Shown here in pieces: positions 10,048 through 20,297 of a stretch of DNA of 64,000 bases. A program made the translations under genes and the position numbers. Origin of the DNA: Pseudomonadota bacterium (GTDB lineage: Bacteria > Pseudomonadota > Gammaproteobacteria > Nitrosococcales > Methylophagaceae); NCBI GenBank assembly GCA_030576275.1, contig JALIBN010000012.1, forward strand, positions 62,001 through 126,000, in the 5' to 3' direction. The notes below the pieces were generated by a model that saw only the letters and a program-made list of their open reading frames with translations, did not search any database and had not been told where the DNA came from. Numbering within the stretch: position 1 is the first letter of the stretch; every line of letters begins with the position of its first letter.

Positions 10048-10580
10048 CAATACCTGCAACGAACACTGACATCCGAACCTTGCTTCTTGCTATGGCGGAC
10101 GAAATAAACCAAGCACTAGAGGGCAAAAAGCCTTTACTAATAGGCATTCACACTGGTGGCGTTTGGGTCGCAAAGCAACTCGCAGAAATTTTAGGCGCTG
10201 ATTTCTTTGACGCACCTCTAGGAACGCTCAATATTGCCTATTATCGAGATGACTTCACCCGTATTGGCATGCATCCACAAGTAACGCCTTCAGATCTGCC
10301 TTTTGCCGTAGATGACCGTCATTTATTGTTGGTGGATGATGTTTTATATAGTGGTCGAACTATCCGTGCAGCACTTAACGAAATTTTTGATTATGGCAGA
10401 CCAGCAAGTGTCACCCTCGCGGTACTGATAGAGCGAAATGGTCGTGAGTTGCCGATACAGGCTGACATTATAGGTCAGTCACTCACCATGACCGAGAATG
10501 AACACATTAAACTAAACAATAACAATGGCTTAACATTAACACTGTCGACAGAAAAAGCAGGGGAAAGTGATGTCGCATAA
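10044..10580 (+). CDS. pyrR: PyrR-type phosphoribosyltransferase/regulator
   Basis: PyrR family protein, a uracil phosphoribosyltransferase that in some bacteria also attenuates pyr operon transcription. The PRPP loop [13 protein letters not shown] sits near residue 95. I chose the ATG at 10044, which overlaps the ruvX stop (ATGA), over one five codons upstream at 10029; neither has a clear ribosome-binding site. No attenuator-like leader with PyrR-binding features is visible upstream of pyrB, because the two genes overlap, so RNA-binding regulation in cis is unlikely here. It lies directly before pyrB, as in Pseudomonas-type pyr operons. Confidence 0.92.
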   Translation: MTIPATNTDIRTLLLAMADEINQALEGKKPLLIGIHTGGVWVAKQLAEILGADFFDAPLGTLNIAYYRDDFTRIGMHPQVTPSDLPFAVDDRHLLLVDDVLYSGRTIRAALNEIFDYGRPASVTLAVLIERNGRELPIQADIIGQSLTMTENEHIKLNNNNGLTLTLSTEKAGESDVA

Positions 10581-11544
10581 TCAACTTACCGAAAGCGGAC
10601 GCCTCCATCATTTTCTCAGCATTGAAGGGCTAAAACGCCCCTTATTAACAGAAATAATGGACCGCGCTGAGCAGTTTTCTAGCATTTCTCATCAACAAGT
10701 TAAAAAGGTGCCACTATTACGTGGCAAAACGATTGTGAATCTATTTTTTGAAAATAGCACACGTACCCGCACCACTTTTGAACTAGCGGCAAAGCGCCTC
10801 TCTGCTGATGTCATCAGCCTAAATATTAATACCTCATCAGCTTCAAAAGGTGAAAGCCTTCGTGACACTCTACATAACTTAGAAGCTATGCATAGTGATA
10901 TGTTTGTTGTTCGCCACCATCAGAGCGGTGCGGCTGAGTTTATCGCACAACATGTTGCCCCACATGTCAGTGTGATTAATGCCGGCGATGGCTGCCATGC
11001 TCATCCAACCCAAGCCATGTTGGATATGTTCACCATTCGTCGTCACAAACAGCATTTCCCAGACCTTCGCGTTGCTATCATTGGTGACATATTACATTCC
11101 CGTGTTGCTCGCTCTCAAATTCAAGCTTTAGCCACTCTTGGTGTAGGCGAAATTCGAGTTATTGCCCCCAAAACCTTGTTACCCACCGACTGTAAAACGC
11201 TAGGCGTACATGTTTACCATGATATGAACGCCGGATTAAAAGACGTAGACGTAGTAATTACTCTCAGATTACAGAATGAAAGAATGCAGGGTGCACTTTT
11301 GCCTAGCTCTAAAGAATATTATCAATGTTATGGTTTAACCGAACGAAAATTAAGCCTAGCTAAACCGGATGCGATAGTAATGCATCCAGGTCCAATTAAC
11401 CGTGGCGTTGAAATCGCGTCTGCAGTAGCTGATGGCCCACAATCTGTTATCTTAGAACAAGTTACACATGGCATCGCCGTACGAATGGCAATCATGTCAA
11501 TGACACTCGGTTCACAAGCAGAACTTTATGAGGTGACGGCATGA
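10570..11544 (+). CDS. pyrB: aspartate carbamoyltransferase catalytic subunit
   Basis: Condenses carbamoyl phosphate with aspartate, the committed step of pyrimidine synthesis. The 324-residue protein has the carbamoyl-phosphate motif Ser-Thr-Arg-Thr-Arg-Thr (63-68), the HPTQAMLD motif and the C-terminal [10 protein letters not shown] loop. The ATG at 10570 is preferred because AGGGG lies about six bases upstream; a GTG one codon earlier is possible. The gene begins inside the end of pyrR and overlaps pyrC' by 4 bases. Pairing with a non-catalytic dihydroorotase homologue is typical of class A transcarbamoylases. Confidence 0.96.
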   Translation: MSHNQLTESGRLHHFLSIEGLKRPLLTEIMDRAEQFSSISHQQVKKVPLLRGKTIVNLFFENSTRTRTTFELAAKRLSADVISLNINTSSASKGESLRDTLHNLEAMHSDMFVVRHHQSGAAEFIAQHVAPHVSVINAGDGCHAHPTQAMLDMFTIRRHKQHFPDLRVAIIGDILHSRVARSQIQALATLGVGEIRVIAPKTLLPTDCKTLGVHVYHDMNAGLKDVDVVITLRLQNERMQGALLPSSKEYYQCYGLTERKLSLAKPDAIVMHPGPINRGVEIASAVADGPQSVILEQVTHGIAVRMAIMSMTLGSQAELYEVTA

Positions 11545-12839
11545 ATCTTCACATAAAAAATGGTCGTGTAATAGATCCTGCAAGCCAAATTGATGCCCAA
11601 CAAGATATCTTTATCCGTGATGGCAAAATTGTCGCTATCAGCACTCATCTTGATGGCTTCGTAGCTGACCAAACAATTGATGCCACAGGTTTAATTGTCT
11701 GCCCAGGATTAGTTGATTTAAATGCCCGTCTTCGCGAACCTGGGCAAGAACATACAGCAACAATTGAAAGTGAAACACTCGCTGCGGTAGCCGGCGGTAT
11801 AACCTCACTTTGCGTCCCTCCTGACACGGATCCAGTAATTGACACGCCTGCCGTCGTAGAGCTAATTGAAGATCGCGCTAAAAAAGCGGGTCGAGCCATG
11901 GTTTACACCATCGGTGCGTTGACACAAAGATTACAAGGTGAATTACTGACTGAAATGGCGGCGCTCAAAATGGCGGGCTGTATAGGTGTAAGCAATGGTC
12001 TAGCGCCAATTAAAAACAGTCTTATTTTACGCCGAGCGATGGAATACGCAGCGACACTGGATCTAACGTTATTTATCAATTCTGTCGATCCTTGGCTTCA
12101 AGGTAATGGCTGTGTCCATGAAGGCTCTATAAGTGCCAGATTAGGACTCACTGGCATCCCAGAAACAGCTGAAACGATTGCTGTAGCCCGCGACCTCCTA
12201 TTGATTGAACTAACTGGAGTACGCGCTCACTTTCATAATATATCCTGTGGTAAAACTGTATTACTGATTAAGGATGCACAAAACAAGGGCCTAGCAGTCA
12301 CTGCTGATGTCAGCGCTCATCATCTTCATCTTTGTGAGCATGATATTGGCAATTACGACACGCTTAGTCACGTTATGCCACCATTACGCAGTATTCGTGA
12401 TCGAGAACAATTACAGCAGGGTCTACGTGAGGGCATCATTTCGGCGATAAGCTCCCATCATCAACCACTAGACAATGATGCCAAACTCGGCCCATTTGCA
12501 GACACAGCGCCAGGAATTTCAGGCCTAGAAACATTACTCGCACTGACCATGAAATTAGTTGATGATGAGGAAATATCACTACATCAAGCCATAGCCAGCC
12601 TGACATCTCACCCTGCTGACATTCTCGGCATTGATGCCGGCCAACTAAAAGTAGGCGCTCAAGCAGACATTTGTATTTTCAACCCGAATATTTACAATGA
12701 ATGCCAACCAAATTACTTTGTAAGTGCAGGCAAAAACAGTCCATTTTCTGGCTGGTTATTTAATAACAAAGTCAGTCACACAATATTTGATGGCAAACTG
12801 GTCTATGAGCAGGATAAAATTCACAGTATTGCTGTCTAA
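11541..12839 (+). CDS. non-catalytic dihydroorotase-like subunit (PyrC'/PyrX)
   Basis: A 432-residue amidohydrolase-fold protein homologous to dihydroorotase. The metal-binding His-x-His that should follow Val-Asp-Leu is replaced by Asn61-Ala62-Arg63, although the flanking LREPG loop remains. The later motif that normally reads Asp-His-Ala-Pro is Ser-Ser-His-His-Gln-Pro. It should therefore bind no zinc and be inactive. In Pseudomonas such a PyrC' is a structural partner needed to assemble aspartate transcarbamoylase, and its position directly after pyrB, overlapping by 4 bases, fits that role. A working dihydroorotase must be encoded elsewhere. Confidence 0.92.
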   Translation: MNLHIKNGRVIDPASQIDAQQDIFIRDGKIVAISTHLDGFVADQTIDATGLIVCPGLVDLNARLREPGQEHTATIESETLAAVAGGITSLCVPPDTDPVIDTPAVVELIEDRAKKAGRAMVYTIGALTQRLQGELLTEMAALKMAGCIGVSNGLAPIKNSLILRRAMEYAATLDLTLFINSVDPWLQGNGCVHEGSISARLGLTGIPETAETIAVARDLLLIELTGVRAHFHNISCGKTVLLIKDAQNKGLAVTADVSAHHLHLCEHDIGNYDTLSHVMPPLRSIRDREQLQQGLREGIISAISSHHQPLDNDAKLGPFADTAPGISGLETLLALTMKLVDDEEISLHQAIASLTSHPADILGIDAGQLKVGAQADICIFNPNIYNECQPNYFVSAGKNSPFSGWLFNNKVSHTIFDGKLVYEQDKIHSIAV

Positions 12840-12875
12840 CTGACAGTTATCTAAACGTCATAAAGAGACTCACAA

Positions 12876-13340
12876 ATGAATATTAAAAAATTAGCCGCAT
12901 TAAGCATAATATCCAGTAGCTTGGCACTAAGCGGTTGCGCAAGCAGCTTACAAGGCGATACTTATTCTCGTGACGATGCCCGTCAAGTACAAAACGTACA
13001 ATACGGCACCGTTGATGCCGTGCGCATGGTAATAATTGAAGGCACTAAAACCCCTATCGGTACAGCAGCTGGCGCCGTAGTTGGTGGTGTCGCTGGTAGC
13101 ACTGTTGGTGGAGGTAAAGGCTCAATCATTGCTGGGGTTCTTGGCGCCGTTGCCGGTGGCTTAGCGGGTAGTGCCGCCGAAGAAGCGATTACCAAAAAAC
13201 AAGGCGTAGAATTGGTTATCCATAAAAATTCTGGGGAAACCATTTCAGTCGTACAACAATATGAACCTAATAATCCATTCCAAGTTGGCGACCGCGTACG
13301 CCTAATGACGCTCAATGGTGAAGTTCGCGTAACCCGATAA
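12876..13340 (+). CDS. SlyB/Pcp-like outer membrane lipoprotein with glycine zipper
   Basis: A 154-residue lipoprotein. The signal peptide ends in a lipobox (Leu-Ser-Gly-Cys, Cys at about 21). The middle (about 60-105) is a glycine-zipper segment with repeated Gly-x-x-x-Gly in two hydrophobic hairpins, followed by a small C-terminal beta domain. This layout matches the SlyB/Pcp family, thought to stabilise the outer membrane. It follows pyrC' after 36 bases, with AAAGAGA upstream of the ATG, but probably has its own promoter given the different function. Confidence 0.88.
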   Translation: MNIKKLAALSIISSSLALSGCASSLQGDTYSRDDARQVQNVQYGTVDAVRMVIIEGTKTPIGTAAGAVVGGVAGSTVGGGKGSIIAGVLGAVAGGLAGSAAEEAITKKQGVELVIHKNSGETISVVQQYEPNNPFQVGDRVRLMTLNGEVRVTR

Positions 13341-13362
13341 ACCACTTTTTCGAGAACACGAG

Positions 13363-13542
13363 ATGATAGCTATAAACAGATTGATTGCAGGCTCAATAGC
13401 ATTATTTTTGCTATTAACCATCACGGCTTGCTCATCAGAAGTAGGTAGCGATCAATGGTGCGCTGACATGAAAGCAACACCATCAGGTGACTGGTCGGCG
13501 AACCAAGCGTCAGATTTTGCCAAACACTGCATATTGAAATAA
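13363..13542 (+). CDS. DUF3012-type small lipoprotein
   Basis: A 59-residue protein. A positively started signal peptide ends at a lipobox (Ile-Thr-Ala-Cys, Cys23). The mature part carries the pattern Trp-Cys-x-Asp-Met, then Gly-Asp-Trp-x-x-Asn-x-Ala and a terminal Lys-His-Cys, which matches small DUF3012 lipoproteins as I recall them. The two conserved cysteines after the lipobox could form a disulfide. The function is unknown. It lies 22 bases after the glycine-zipper lipoprotein, with GAG upstream of the ATG, and its stop is 5 bases before the next gene. Confidence 0.75.
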   Translation: MIAINRLIAGSIALFLLLTITACSSEVGSDQWCADMKATPSGDWSANQASDFAKHCILK

Positions 13543-13547
13543 ATTTC

Positions 13548-14300
13548 ATGCCTAAGACTAAACTTTACGCACTTGATTTCGATGGTGTTATCTGTGATAG
13601 CGCCATCGAAACAGGAATGACAGGCTGGAAAGTAGCCAGTCAACTCTGGCCAGATATGCCGACCGAAATACCTGTTGATATGCTAGAAAAATTTCGGCAA
13701 GTTAGGCCAGTCATGGAAACAGGCTATGAAGCGATACTAATAATGCGAAAGCTTTTTGAGGGTACCGCTCCTCGCCTTTTATTAGATCAATTTGCTATTC
13801 AGATTAAAACCATCATCAGGCGTGATGAGCTTAACGTAGCAGGTCTTAAACGTCGCTTTGGCGAACACCGCGACATCTGGATACATGATCATCTTGATGA
13901 ATGGATTATGATGAATCCGCTGTTTGAGGGCATTGCTGAAAAGCTACGCAAAATTGATCATCAGCTCACGTATATCATAACCACTAAACAAGAGCGTTTT
14001 GTCAGCCAAATACTTAAAGCAAATAACATTATATTTCCTGAAAAACACATTTACGGCCTAGAGCGCGAATTAAGTAAGCAACAAATTTTAGCCGATTTAT
14101 CAGCAAGTCATCTCGATCATCAAATTGTCTTTGTAGAAGATCGGCTTCCCACACTGATTATTGTTAATGATGATAGTCGTTTAGCTAAGGTGCAATTGTA
14201 TTTTGCCGATTGGGGTTACAACACCGAACAGGACAAGCTAGCAGCAAAAGAACAAACATCTATAACGACTATCAATCTCGCTGAGATACTTGTTTTGTAA
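13548..14300 (+). CDS. HAD superfamily hydrolase
   Basis: A 250-residue haloacid dehalogenase-like protein. Motif I is LDFDGVICDS near residues 8-17 with the nucleophile and acid/base aspartates. A helical cap follows (about 25-130). Motif II is ITTK near 145 and motif IV is FVEDR near 195. It is probably a small-molecule phosphatase, with unknown substrate. Spacing to the lipoprotein upstream is 5 bases, so they may share a transcript. Confidence 0.85.
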   Translation: MPKTKLYALDFDGVICDSAIETGMTGWKVASQLWPDMPTEIPVDMLEKFRQVRPVMETGYEAILIMRKLFEGTAPRLLLDQFAIQIKTIIRRDELNVAGLKRRFGEHRDIWIHDHLDEWIMMNPLFEGIAEKLRKIDHQLTYIITTKQERFVSQILKANNIIFPEKHIYGLERELSKQQILADLSASHLDHQIVFVEDRLPTLIIVNDDSRLAKVQLYFADWGYNTEQDKLAAKEQTSITTINLAEILVL

Positions 14301-14323
14301 GTAACAATTAAGTCTAGGCTATT

Positions 14324-15508
14324 ATGCTGGTAGCTATGTTAAAAACATTTTTAATAAGGCTCCGCATAATGGATGGATCAAGAAATTTTTACGTTAGACT
14401 TTCTGCCGCTTTGATTGCAAGCCCTTTGAGTAAATCGACTATGCCTAATGTCTTCTTATTAGTTATAACCGCTGCCATATCAATGACTACGGCTTGCACT
14501 GAACAAGCGGCTCCGATCGAAAAGACGGCCAAACCACATCTCGTTGAAATAATCACAGCACAAAGCCAGACTTTAACTATCGAACGCCAACGCAACGGTA
14601 CATTAAAAGCGCTACGCGAAATCCAGATTTACAATCAAGAAGAAGGTCAAATTACGGCTCTACCCTTTTATGAAAATGATCGGGTGAAAAAAGACGATAT
14701 CGTCGCTAAACTTGATGATCGCTTACTAATGGCACAACTGGAACGCACTCAGGCATTAAGACGCAAAGCAGAACAAGACCTGTTGCGCTTTAAAAACTTG
14801 GCCGCCAAAGGTTTAACACCGCAAACTGAGATCACTAGGGTGGAAACAGAACTTGCGGTGGCTAAAGCAGATGAGCATGCGCTATTAACCCGCATAGATT
14901 TCACCGTTATCCGTGCACCAATATCAGGTATTGTCAGCGAACGACATAGTGAACAAGGTAATATTGCGGAACGCTATAGCCACTTATTGACGCTTTCCGA
15001 CCAAAGCTCTCTAATTACTGAAGTCGCAGTATCAGAATTACTTATTAATAAATTGCACGTCGGCGATAAACCAAGGTTTTCGATTGATGCCTTAGGCATT
15101 ATAGCGCCTCCTTTACACGGCACAATTACTCGGATCTACCCCAATCTGGATCCTTTTACTCGTACCGGTACCGTTGAAATCACCCTCAAACCCGTTCCGA
15201 CAGGTGCTAGACCAGGCCAATTGGTTCGCGTTACCTTAAAAACAGAACAAGCTAAACGCTTATTAATACCTTTCACCTCACTTCGACATTCAACTCAGGG
15301 TGATTATGTCTTCACTATAGATAGTGAGCAAAAGGCACAAAGAACGCCCGTAGTCACTGGTTTAAATGTAAATGATCAAGTCGAGATTGTCAGCGGCTTA
15401 AGCGAGGGTGCGGCTATTGTAGTTCGTGGTTATACTAATCTTCATGCCAACAAAGAAGTAACCGTAGTAAATGTTCCTGCGCTAGCAGAGCAAACGCCGA
15501 ATGAATAA
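14324..15508 (+). CDS. RND efflux pump periplasmic adaptor (membrane fusion protein)
   Basis: A membrane fusion protein that links an inner-membrane RND pump to an outer-membrane channel. The mature part shows a biotinyl-lipoyl-like half motif, an alpha-helical hairpin with LRRKAEQDLLRF, the returning lipoyl half with IRAPISGIVSERH, a beta-barrel domain and a membrane-proximal domain. A hydrophobic stretch near residues 42-57 ends in Met-Thr-Thr-Ala-Cys, a weak lipobox. The start is uncertain: ATG codons at 14324, 14336, 14369 and 14441 are in frame. The gene overlaps the pump gene by 8 bases. Confidence 0.9.
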   Translation: MLVAMLKTFLIRLRIMDGSRNFYVRLSAALIASPLSKSTMPNVFLLVITAAISMTTACTEQAAPIEKTAKPHLVEIITAQSQTLTIERQRNGTLKALREIQIYNQEEGQITALPFYENDRVKKDDIVAKLDDRLLMAQLERTQALRRKAEQDLLRFKNLAAKGLTPQTEITRVETELAVAKADEHALLTRIDFTVIRAPISGIVSERHSEQGNIAERYSHLLTLSDQSSLITEVAVSELLINKLHVGDKPRFSIDALGIIAPPLHGTITRIYPNLDPFTRTGTVEITLKPVPTGARPGQLVRVTLKTEQAKRLLIPFTSLRHSTQGDYVFTIDSEQKAQRTPVVTGLNVNDQVEIVSGLSEGAAIVVRGYTNLHANKEVTVVNVPALAEQTPNE

Positions 15509-18500
15509 AAGTAGCATTGCAGCATGGTCGATTCGTCACCCAATAGGCGTCAGCATGATCGCCTTAACGGTAGTGATCATCGGGCTTTTTACCCTCACCC
15601 GCCTAGCCATCGACCTCTTACCAGAAATTATCTATCCCGAGGTTCGCGTCCGTATTATTGATAATGGCGTACCGGCATCAGTACTGGAAGACAGTATTAC
15701 TCGACAATTAGAAGAACAACTGGCGATCACTGAAGACTTAATTGGCATTCAGTCACATACTGAACGCGGTATAGCGACAGTTGATCTCTCATTTGATTAT
15801 GGCAAAGATATTGATATCGCACTACGTGATGCCAGCACTCGACTTGATAGGGCAAAACGCTTTTTACCCGACACCATCGATCCACCGACAATTTACAAGT
15901 TAGATCCCTCTCAAATTCCGGTAATGGAATTTGTTATTAGTTCGGAGTTACGAGACGATACCGAACTACGGAGCTGGGTGGATGATGTTTTTAGTAAGTG
16001 GTTTATAAATGTGCCAGGTGTTGCTTCAGCCGAAGTAGGTGGTGGGCTGATTCGCGAAATTCAAGTTATTCCTGACCAACAACGTTTGGCTGGCATCGGT
16101 CTAAGTTATAAAGACATTATTGATGCGCTGCAAACATCGAATAAAGATGAAGCTATGGGTCGTTTGCAAATGCCCTCCCATGAAATTACAGGACGCATTA
16201 GCGGTCGTTTAAACTCCCTCAAAGACATTAAAAATCTAGCCATTGCTCACAATGCCGGTAATACCGTTTATTTAAGTGATGTAGCACAAATCATCGACAC
16301 CAATGTAGAAGAACGGGTTAAGGTTCGTGCTGATGGCATAAGTGGCGTCAAACTATCCATACAAAAACAACCTACCGCCAATACCACGGCTGTCGTTGAA
16401 GACGTCAAAGAGCGCCTTACTTGGCTCAAAACACAAAATATTCTGCCAGAAGATGTCACGCTAACCACGGTTAGCGATCAGTCGATATATATTCTGCAAT
16501 CCCTAAAAAATGCCAGTCTTGCCGCCATTACCGGTGCCTTTTTAGCCATGGCGATAGTCTACCTTTTCCTCGGAAATTTACGTCGGACACTAATTATTGG
16601 TAGTGCCATCCCTATTGCAATCATGTTTACCTGTGTATTAATGGGGCTAGGGGGGTTAACACTAAACATTATGACTCTAGGTGGTTTAGCGCTTGGCGTG
16701 GGTATGCTGGTTGATAACACCATTGTGATGTTGGAAAACATTTATCGTCATCAACGTGACAATGCCAATTCATTTACCGCAAGCACAGAAGGTGCTAACG
16801 AAGTCACCAGCGCCATTATCGCCTCCACATCAACAAATCTATCAGCCGTTCTGCCATTCTTGTTTATTGGCGGCCTTACTGGCCTACTGTTTAGCGAATT
16901 GATCTTTACGATTTCAGTAGCCATTTTTGCCTCCATGATCATTGCTATCACCTTAGTCCCTGCTTACGCCGCGAAAGTGACTAATATTAAAACGAACCGA
17001 ATCAGACAAACCATTGACCATACTGTTGATACCTTGCAACGTACTTACGCCTGCATTATTGCTGTCTTATTGAGGTTTCGCTGGTTAGTGATAATCAGCT
17101 TTATTACTGGCTTAGCGTTTAGCATTCCTGTTTTCCTAAGCGGCAAACACATCGTGTTGCCTAATTTAGATGACGGCCTTATTACCGTTAGAATATCAGG
17201 AGATACTGGGGTGTCATTGGCTAAAATGGATCAAAAAACACAGCTTATTGAAGGCTTGTTTTCCGACCAAGCTGAAACTGAAACACTCTATACCTTAGTC
17301 GGTGGCTCTGTTTACGGACGTTCGCAACGAGAAACGCCAAGTCAAGCCAGTATTACCGTGCAATTAAAACCTCTGCCAGAACGCCTTATTAGTAGCGGCG
17401 AATGGATCAAACGGATGGATAAACTCATTGCCAAACAACAATTAGCAGGCTTTGAAGTAAGGATGTCACAACGCGGTATTCGGGGTATTCGCACCAACCG
17501 AGGCGATGAAGATATTAGCTTGCGCCTACAAGGCGCTAATGATGTTCAGCTTAAATTACTAGCCGACGATATCGCTGACAAAATGCGCCTTATTCCTGGT
17601 ATTAGTAACGTAACGCACTCAGCCGAAGATGAACAGTTCGAGTTGGCGATGACATTAGATCGAGAACGAGCTGCCAGCTTAGGCGTCAACTTGCAAGATA
17701 TAAAACAAGCGACCCAAATTGCATTGCAAGGTGTGATTGTCAGTGATTATCTCGATAACGACAAAAGCTACGATATCCGCCTTCGACTACCTCAATCTGA
17801 GATAACCAGCCCTCAAGATATGGAGTCGATCTTATTATTTCCTGCCAAAGATAATACGGCCCCTATTTACCTAGGATCAGTCGCGAACATTGAATTACTC
17901 AAATCGCCAATTAGCATCCTGCGCGACAATCAAATGCGTATTGTTGAACTGACCGCTTCACTTAGTGATGGCACTACTCTCGGCGAAGCATTAAATTCAC
18001 TCAAGGAACTTCGATCACAGATAATATTACCCAAGGGTTACACCCTTTACGATGGCGGTTCTCAAAAAGCACTACAAGATCAGCAAAGATTAACCGAACT
18101 CCTGTTACTGCTTGCACTATTTTTAGTTTTTGTAGTGATGGCCATTCAATATGAATCCTTGCTCAACCCATTGATTATTATTCTCAGCGTGCCGTTTACT
18201 GCCATAGGCATTGCCTTAGCAATAGATGTATTAGCACTTCCACTCTCGATGCCAGTCTGGCTGGGCATGATCATGTTGGTTGGCATCGTGGTTAATAACG
18301 CCATATTACTGGTTGAATATATTGAAATCGAGCGAGAAAAAGGAAACGATATAACATCCGCGATTGTTGCGGCGGCTCGCTTACGGCTTCGCCCCATCTT
18401 AATGACGACACTCAGTACGGTAGTCGGCATGATACCCCTGGCTTTGGGCTGGGGGGAAGGCGCGGAAATGTTACAACCGCTAGCAATCACTGTCGTCTGG

Positions 18501-18605
18501 GGCTTAAGCTTTTCGATGTTCGTCAGTTTATTGCTTGTACCAATTATGTATCATTTATTGCATTCACTTAAATCAAGAGAAGTACAACAATCGGTGATGA
18601 CTTAA
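15501..18605 (+). CDS. RND family efflux transporter, inner-membrane pump
   Basis: A 1034-residue RND transporter with the expected two-fold layout: TM1, a large periplasmic loop, TM2-6, TM7, a second loop and TM8-12. TM4 contains the proton-relay aspartate in GVGMLVDNTIVMLENI, and the second half has a related GIVVNNAILLVEYIE segment. It uses proton influx to expel substrates, with the upstream adaptor as partner. The family member type is AcrB/MdtB-like (HAE1), but substrates cannot be inferred. No outer-membrane factor is encoded next to it. A strong terminator follows. Confidence 0.95.
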   Translation: MNKSSIAAWSIRHPIGVSMIALTVVIIGLFTLTRLAIDLLPEIIYPEVRVRIIDNGVPASVLEDSITRQLEEQLAITEDLIGIQSHTERGIATVDLSFDYGKDIDIALRDASTRLDRAKRFLPDTIDPPTIYKLDPSQIPVMEFVISSELRDDTELRSWVDDVFSKWFINVPGVASAEVGGGLIREIQVIPDQQRLAGIGLSYKDIIDALQTSNKDEAMGRLQMPSHEITGRISGRLNSLKDIKNLAIAHNAGNTVYLSDVAQIIDTNVEERVKVRADGISGVKLSIQKQPTANTTAVVEDVKERLTWLKTQNILPEDVTLTTVSDQSIYILQSLKNASLAAITGAFLAMAIVYLFLGNLRRTLIIGSAIPIAIMFTCVLMGLGGLTLNIMTLGGLALGVGMLVDNTIVMLENIYRHQRDNANSFTASTEGANEVTSAIIASTSTNLSAVLPFLFIGGLTGLLFSELIFTISVAIFASMIIAITLVPAYAAKVTNIKTNRIRQTIDHTVDTLQRTYACIIAVLLRFRWLVIISFITGLAFSIPVFLSGKHIVLPNLDDGLITVRISGDTGVSLAKMDQKTQLIEGLFSDQAETETLYTLVGGSVYGRSQRETPSQASITVQLKPLPERLISSGEWIKRMDKLIAKQQLAGFEVRMSQRGIRGIRTNRGDEDISLRLQGANDVQLKLLADDIADKMRLIPGISNVTHSAEDEQFELAMTLDRERAASLGVNLQDIKQATQIALQGVIVSDYLDNDKSYDIRLRLPQSEITSPQDMESILLFPAKDNTAPIYLGSVANIELLKSPISILRDNQMRIVELTASLSDGTTLGEALNSLKELRSQIILPKGYTLYDGGSQKALQDQQRLTELLLLLALFLVFVVMAIQYESLLNPLIIILSVPFTAIGIALAIDVLALPLSMPVWLGMIMLVGIVVNNAILLVEYIEIEREKGNDITSAIVAAARLRLRPILMTTLSTVVGMIPLALGWGEGAEMLQPLAITVVWGLSFSMFVSLLLVPIMYHLLHSLKSREVQQSVMT

Positions 18606-18636
18606 AATTAGAAATGGTAAATTTCAGGCATAAAAA

Positions 18637-18674
18637 AACCCATCACTTTTATACAAGTGATGGGTTATTTTATT
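18637..18674. terminator. bidirectional terminator between the RND operon and tRNA-Asp
   Basis: A perfect 12-bp inverted repeat (18637-18648 with 18655-18666) with a 6-base loop. On the plus strand it is followed by TATTTTATT; on the minus strand a run of seven A residues before the stem gives a U-tract. It can end the rightward RND operon and the leftward tRNA-Asp transcript. Confidence 0.88.
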
Positions 18675-18718
18675 AACAAAACACGTCATTGTTCAAACAC
18701 TTGTTTTGTATCAATTAA

Positions 18719-18795
18719 TGGCGGAGCGGACGGGACTCGAACCCGCGACCTCCGGCGTGACAGGCCAGCATTCTAACCAGCTGAACTACCGCTCC
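18719..18795 (-). tRNA. tRNA-Asp (GTC)
   Basis: On the minus strand a 77-base cloverleaf folds with acceptor GGAGCGG/CCGCTCC, a D-arm with AGCTGGTTAGAA, the anticodon loop CTGTCAC (anticodon GTC, aspartate), and a T-arm with GGTTCGAGTCC. The discriminator G and the CCA tail are encoded. It is a single gene transcribed toward the terminator at 18637. Confidence 0.97.
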
Positions 18796-19153
18796 ACACC
18801 AACCTGTTAAGCGTTCAGAGCCTAACAAGAAGCGGAAATAATACAGTAATTAATCCGAAGATGTTAGTGTTAATTTTTTCAATCTTCTAATGAGAGCATC
18901 TTGTAGCAAAAACATGTTGATTGCACTCAAATTTATACAATAAATATAGTCTTACTTTTAGCTAAGCGTTGCACCTTTTATTCAAAATTAACGAACGATT
19001 TGCGTTTAAAATTCAGCCACTAAGTATTCAATAAACGGCCAAACACAGCATAATCAGTAGAGATCAGTTTAGCTATTGTTGCCGAACTAATTAACTGCCA
19101 GTTCATCTAAAGCAGGTAAACTAACTATCTATTCTAAAATCAGGAGTAACAAT
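18796..19153. other. intergenic region without a recognised gene
   Basis: AT-rich spacer between the divergent tRNA-Asp and LEA-type lipoprotein genes. It should hold both promoters, but I could not assign -35/-10 elements convincingly. I see no ORF with coding character, repeat or RNA gene. Confidence 0.6.
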
Positions 19154-19621
19154 TTGACCCTATTTAAATGCGTATCCGTCGTATTTTTGATGATATTTCT
19201 TGCCGCCTGTGCCGGTTTGACGCCTAACTACGAAAAACCACAAGTCAATGTTACCTCGTTCACCTTAGCGCCTAATTCATCAGGGCTAGCACCTCGCTTT
19301 AATATCGGCTTACAGATCATCAATCCAAATCGCACTGCACTGCCTTTGGTAGGTATGAGTTATTCGGTTGAAGTTGAAGGTAATCGGATTTTAAGTGGCG
19401 CCGAGCCTAACTTGCCGCGGATAGAAGGTTATAGCTCGGCGGATATTGTCATTCAAGCCAGTCCAGATTTATTTGGTAGCGCACGTTTACTCAATCAACT
19501 ATTCTCTGGTCAACGTGATGAACTGAACTACTTATTCAAAGCACGCCTTGATGTCGGTACCTTAATGCCTTATATAAATATTGAAGAAGAAGGCAGTTTT
19601 GGCCTCACCAATGGCCAATAA
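19154..19621 (+). CDS. LEA type 2 (LEA14-like) lipoprotein
   Basis: A 155-residue exported protein with a lipobox (Leu-Ala-Ala-Cys, Cys at about 19) and a beta-sandwich body containing FNIGLQIINPNRTALPL and GMSYSVEVEG, the pattern of the LEA14/WHy domain. Homologues in Proteobacteria are small envelope lipoproteins of unknown exact role. The start is TTG at 19154, with AGGAG at 19142-19146 about seven bases upstream. Confidence 0.85.
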   Translation: MTLFKCVSVVFLMIFLAACAGLTPNYEKPQVNVTSFTLAPNSSGLAPRFNIGLQIINPNRTALPLVGMSYSVEVEGNRILSGAEPNLPRIEGYSSADIVIQASPDLFGSARLLNQLFSGQRDELNYLFKARLDVGTLMPYINIEEEGSFGLTNGQ

Positions 19622-19709
19622 CTATCGAGATATTTTAGCTATATTAAGCTTGTCAGCGTGTTATTAAGCCTGCTTTGTTATCATCCGCTATTAAAGAGCA
19701 AACTCCACA

Positions 19710-20231
19710 ATGAAAACTAACGCTGGTCCACCAACACTAAGTAAACCCGTTATTACCCTAATATGGATTGTATTGTTAGGCGTGTGTACAGTTCTTTTTA
19801 ACGGCCTATTAGATAATATTAACAACCCTAATAAAGATCTAACCATTACCCTTAATGATGCGGGCAATAAAGAAGTCGTACTAGAAAGAAATCGCTATGG
19901 TCATTATGTAGCAAGCGGCGAGATTAACAATCAACCAGTAGAGTTTCTGTTAGATACAGGTGCTACATTAGTCGCCATACCTGAGCACATTGCAAAACAA
20001 TTAAATTTAAATAAAGGTCGGGCCTTTCAGTCGCAAACAGCAAATGGTAGTAGCCAGTCATATGCGACTACTATTGATAGAGTAACCTTAGGCGGTATTG
20101 TGATGACAAACGTGCCGGCAAGCATTAGCTCTGGAATGGAGTTCGATGAAATTCTATTAGGCATGTCTTTCTTAAAACACTTACATCTGATGCAACAAGG
20201 CAAACAGCTCAGAATTAGCGTGCCAGATTAA
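19710..20231 (+). CDS. membrane-anchored retropepsin-like aspartic protease (TIGR02281 type)
   Basis: A 173-residue protein with one N-terminal membrane helix (about 14-34) and a single-lobe retropepsin-like domain. The active-site motif FLLDTGATLVAIP, with catalytic Asp-Thr-Gly, is near residue 80, and the second conserved block ILLGMSFL is near 150. Members are clan AA aspartic proteases that work as dimers; the substrate is unknown. It faces the periplasm if the helix is an uncleaved anchor. Confidence 0.87.
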   Translation: MKTNAGPPTLSKPVITLIWIVLLGVCTVLFNGLLDNINNPNKDLTITLNDAGNKEVVLERNRYGHYVASGEINNQPVEFLLDTGATLVAIPEHIAKQLNLNKGRAFQSQTANGSSQSYATTIDRVTLGGIVMTNVPASISSGMEFDEILLGMSFLKHLHLMQQGKQLRISVPD

Positions 20232-20297
20232 GCAAAATATGATTATGAAGGTCGCTGTAAATTCAATCTAACCCCCAACCTATTATTTGATAACAAG

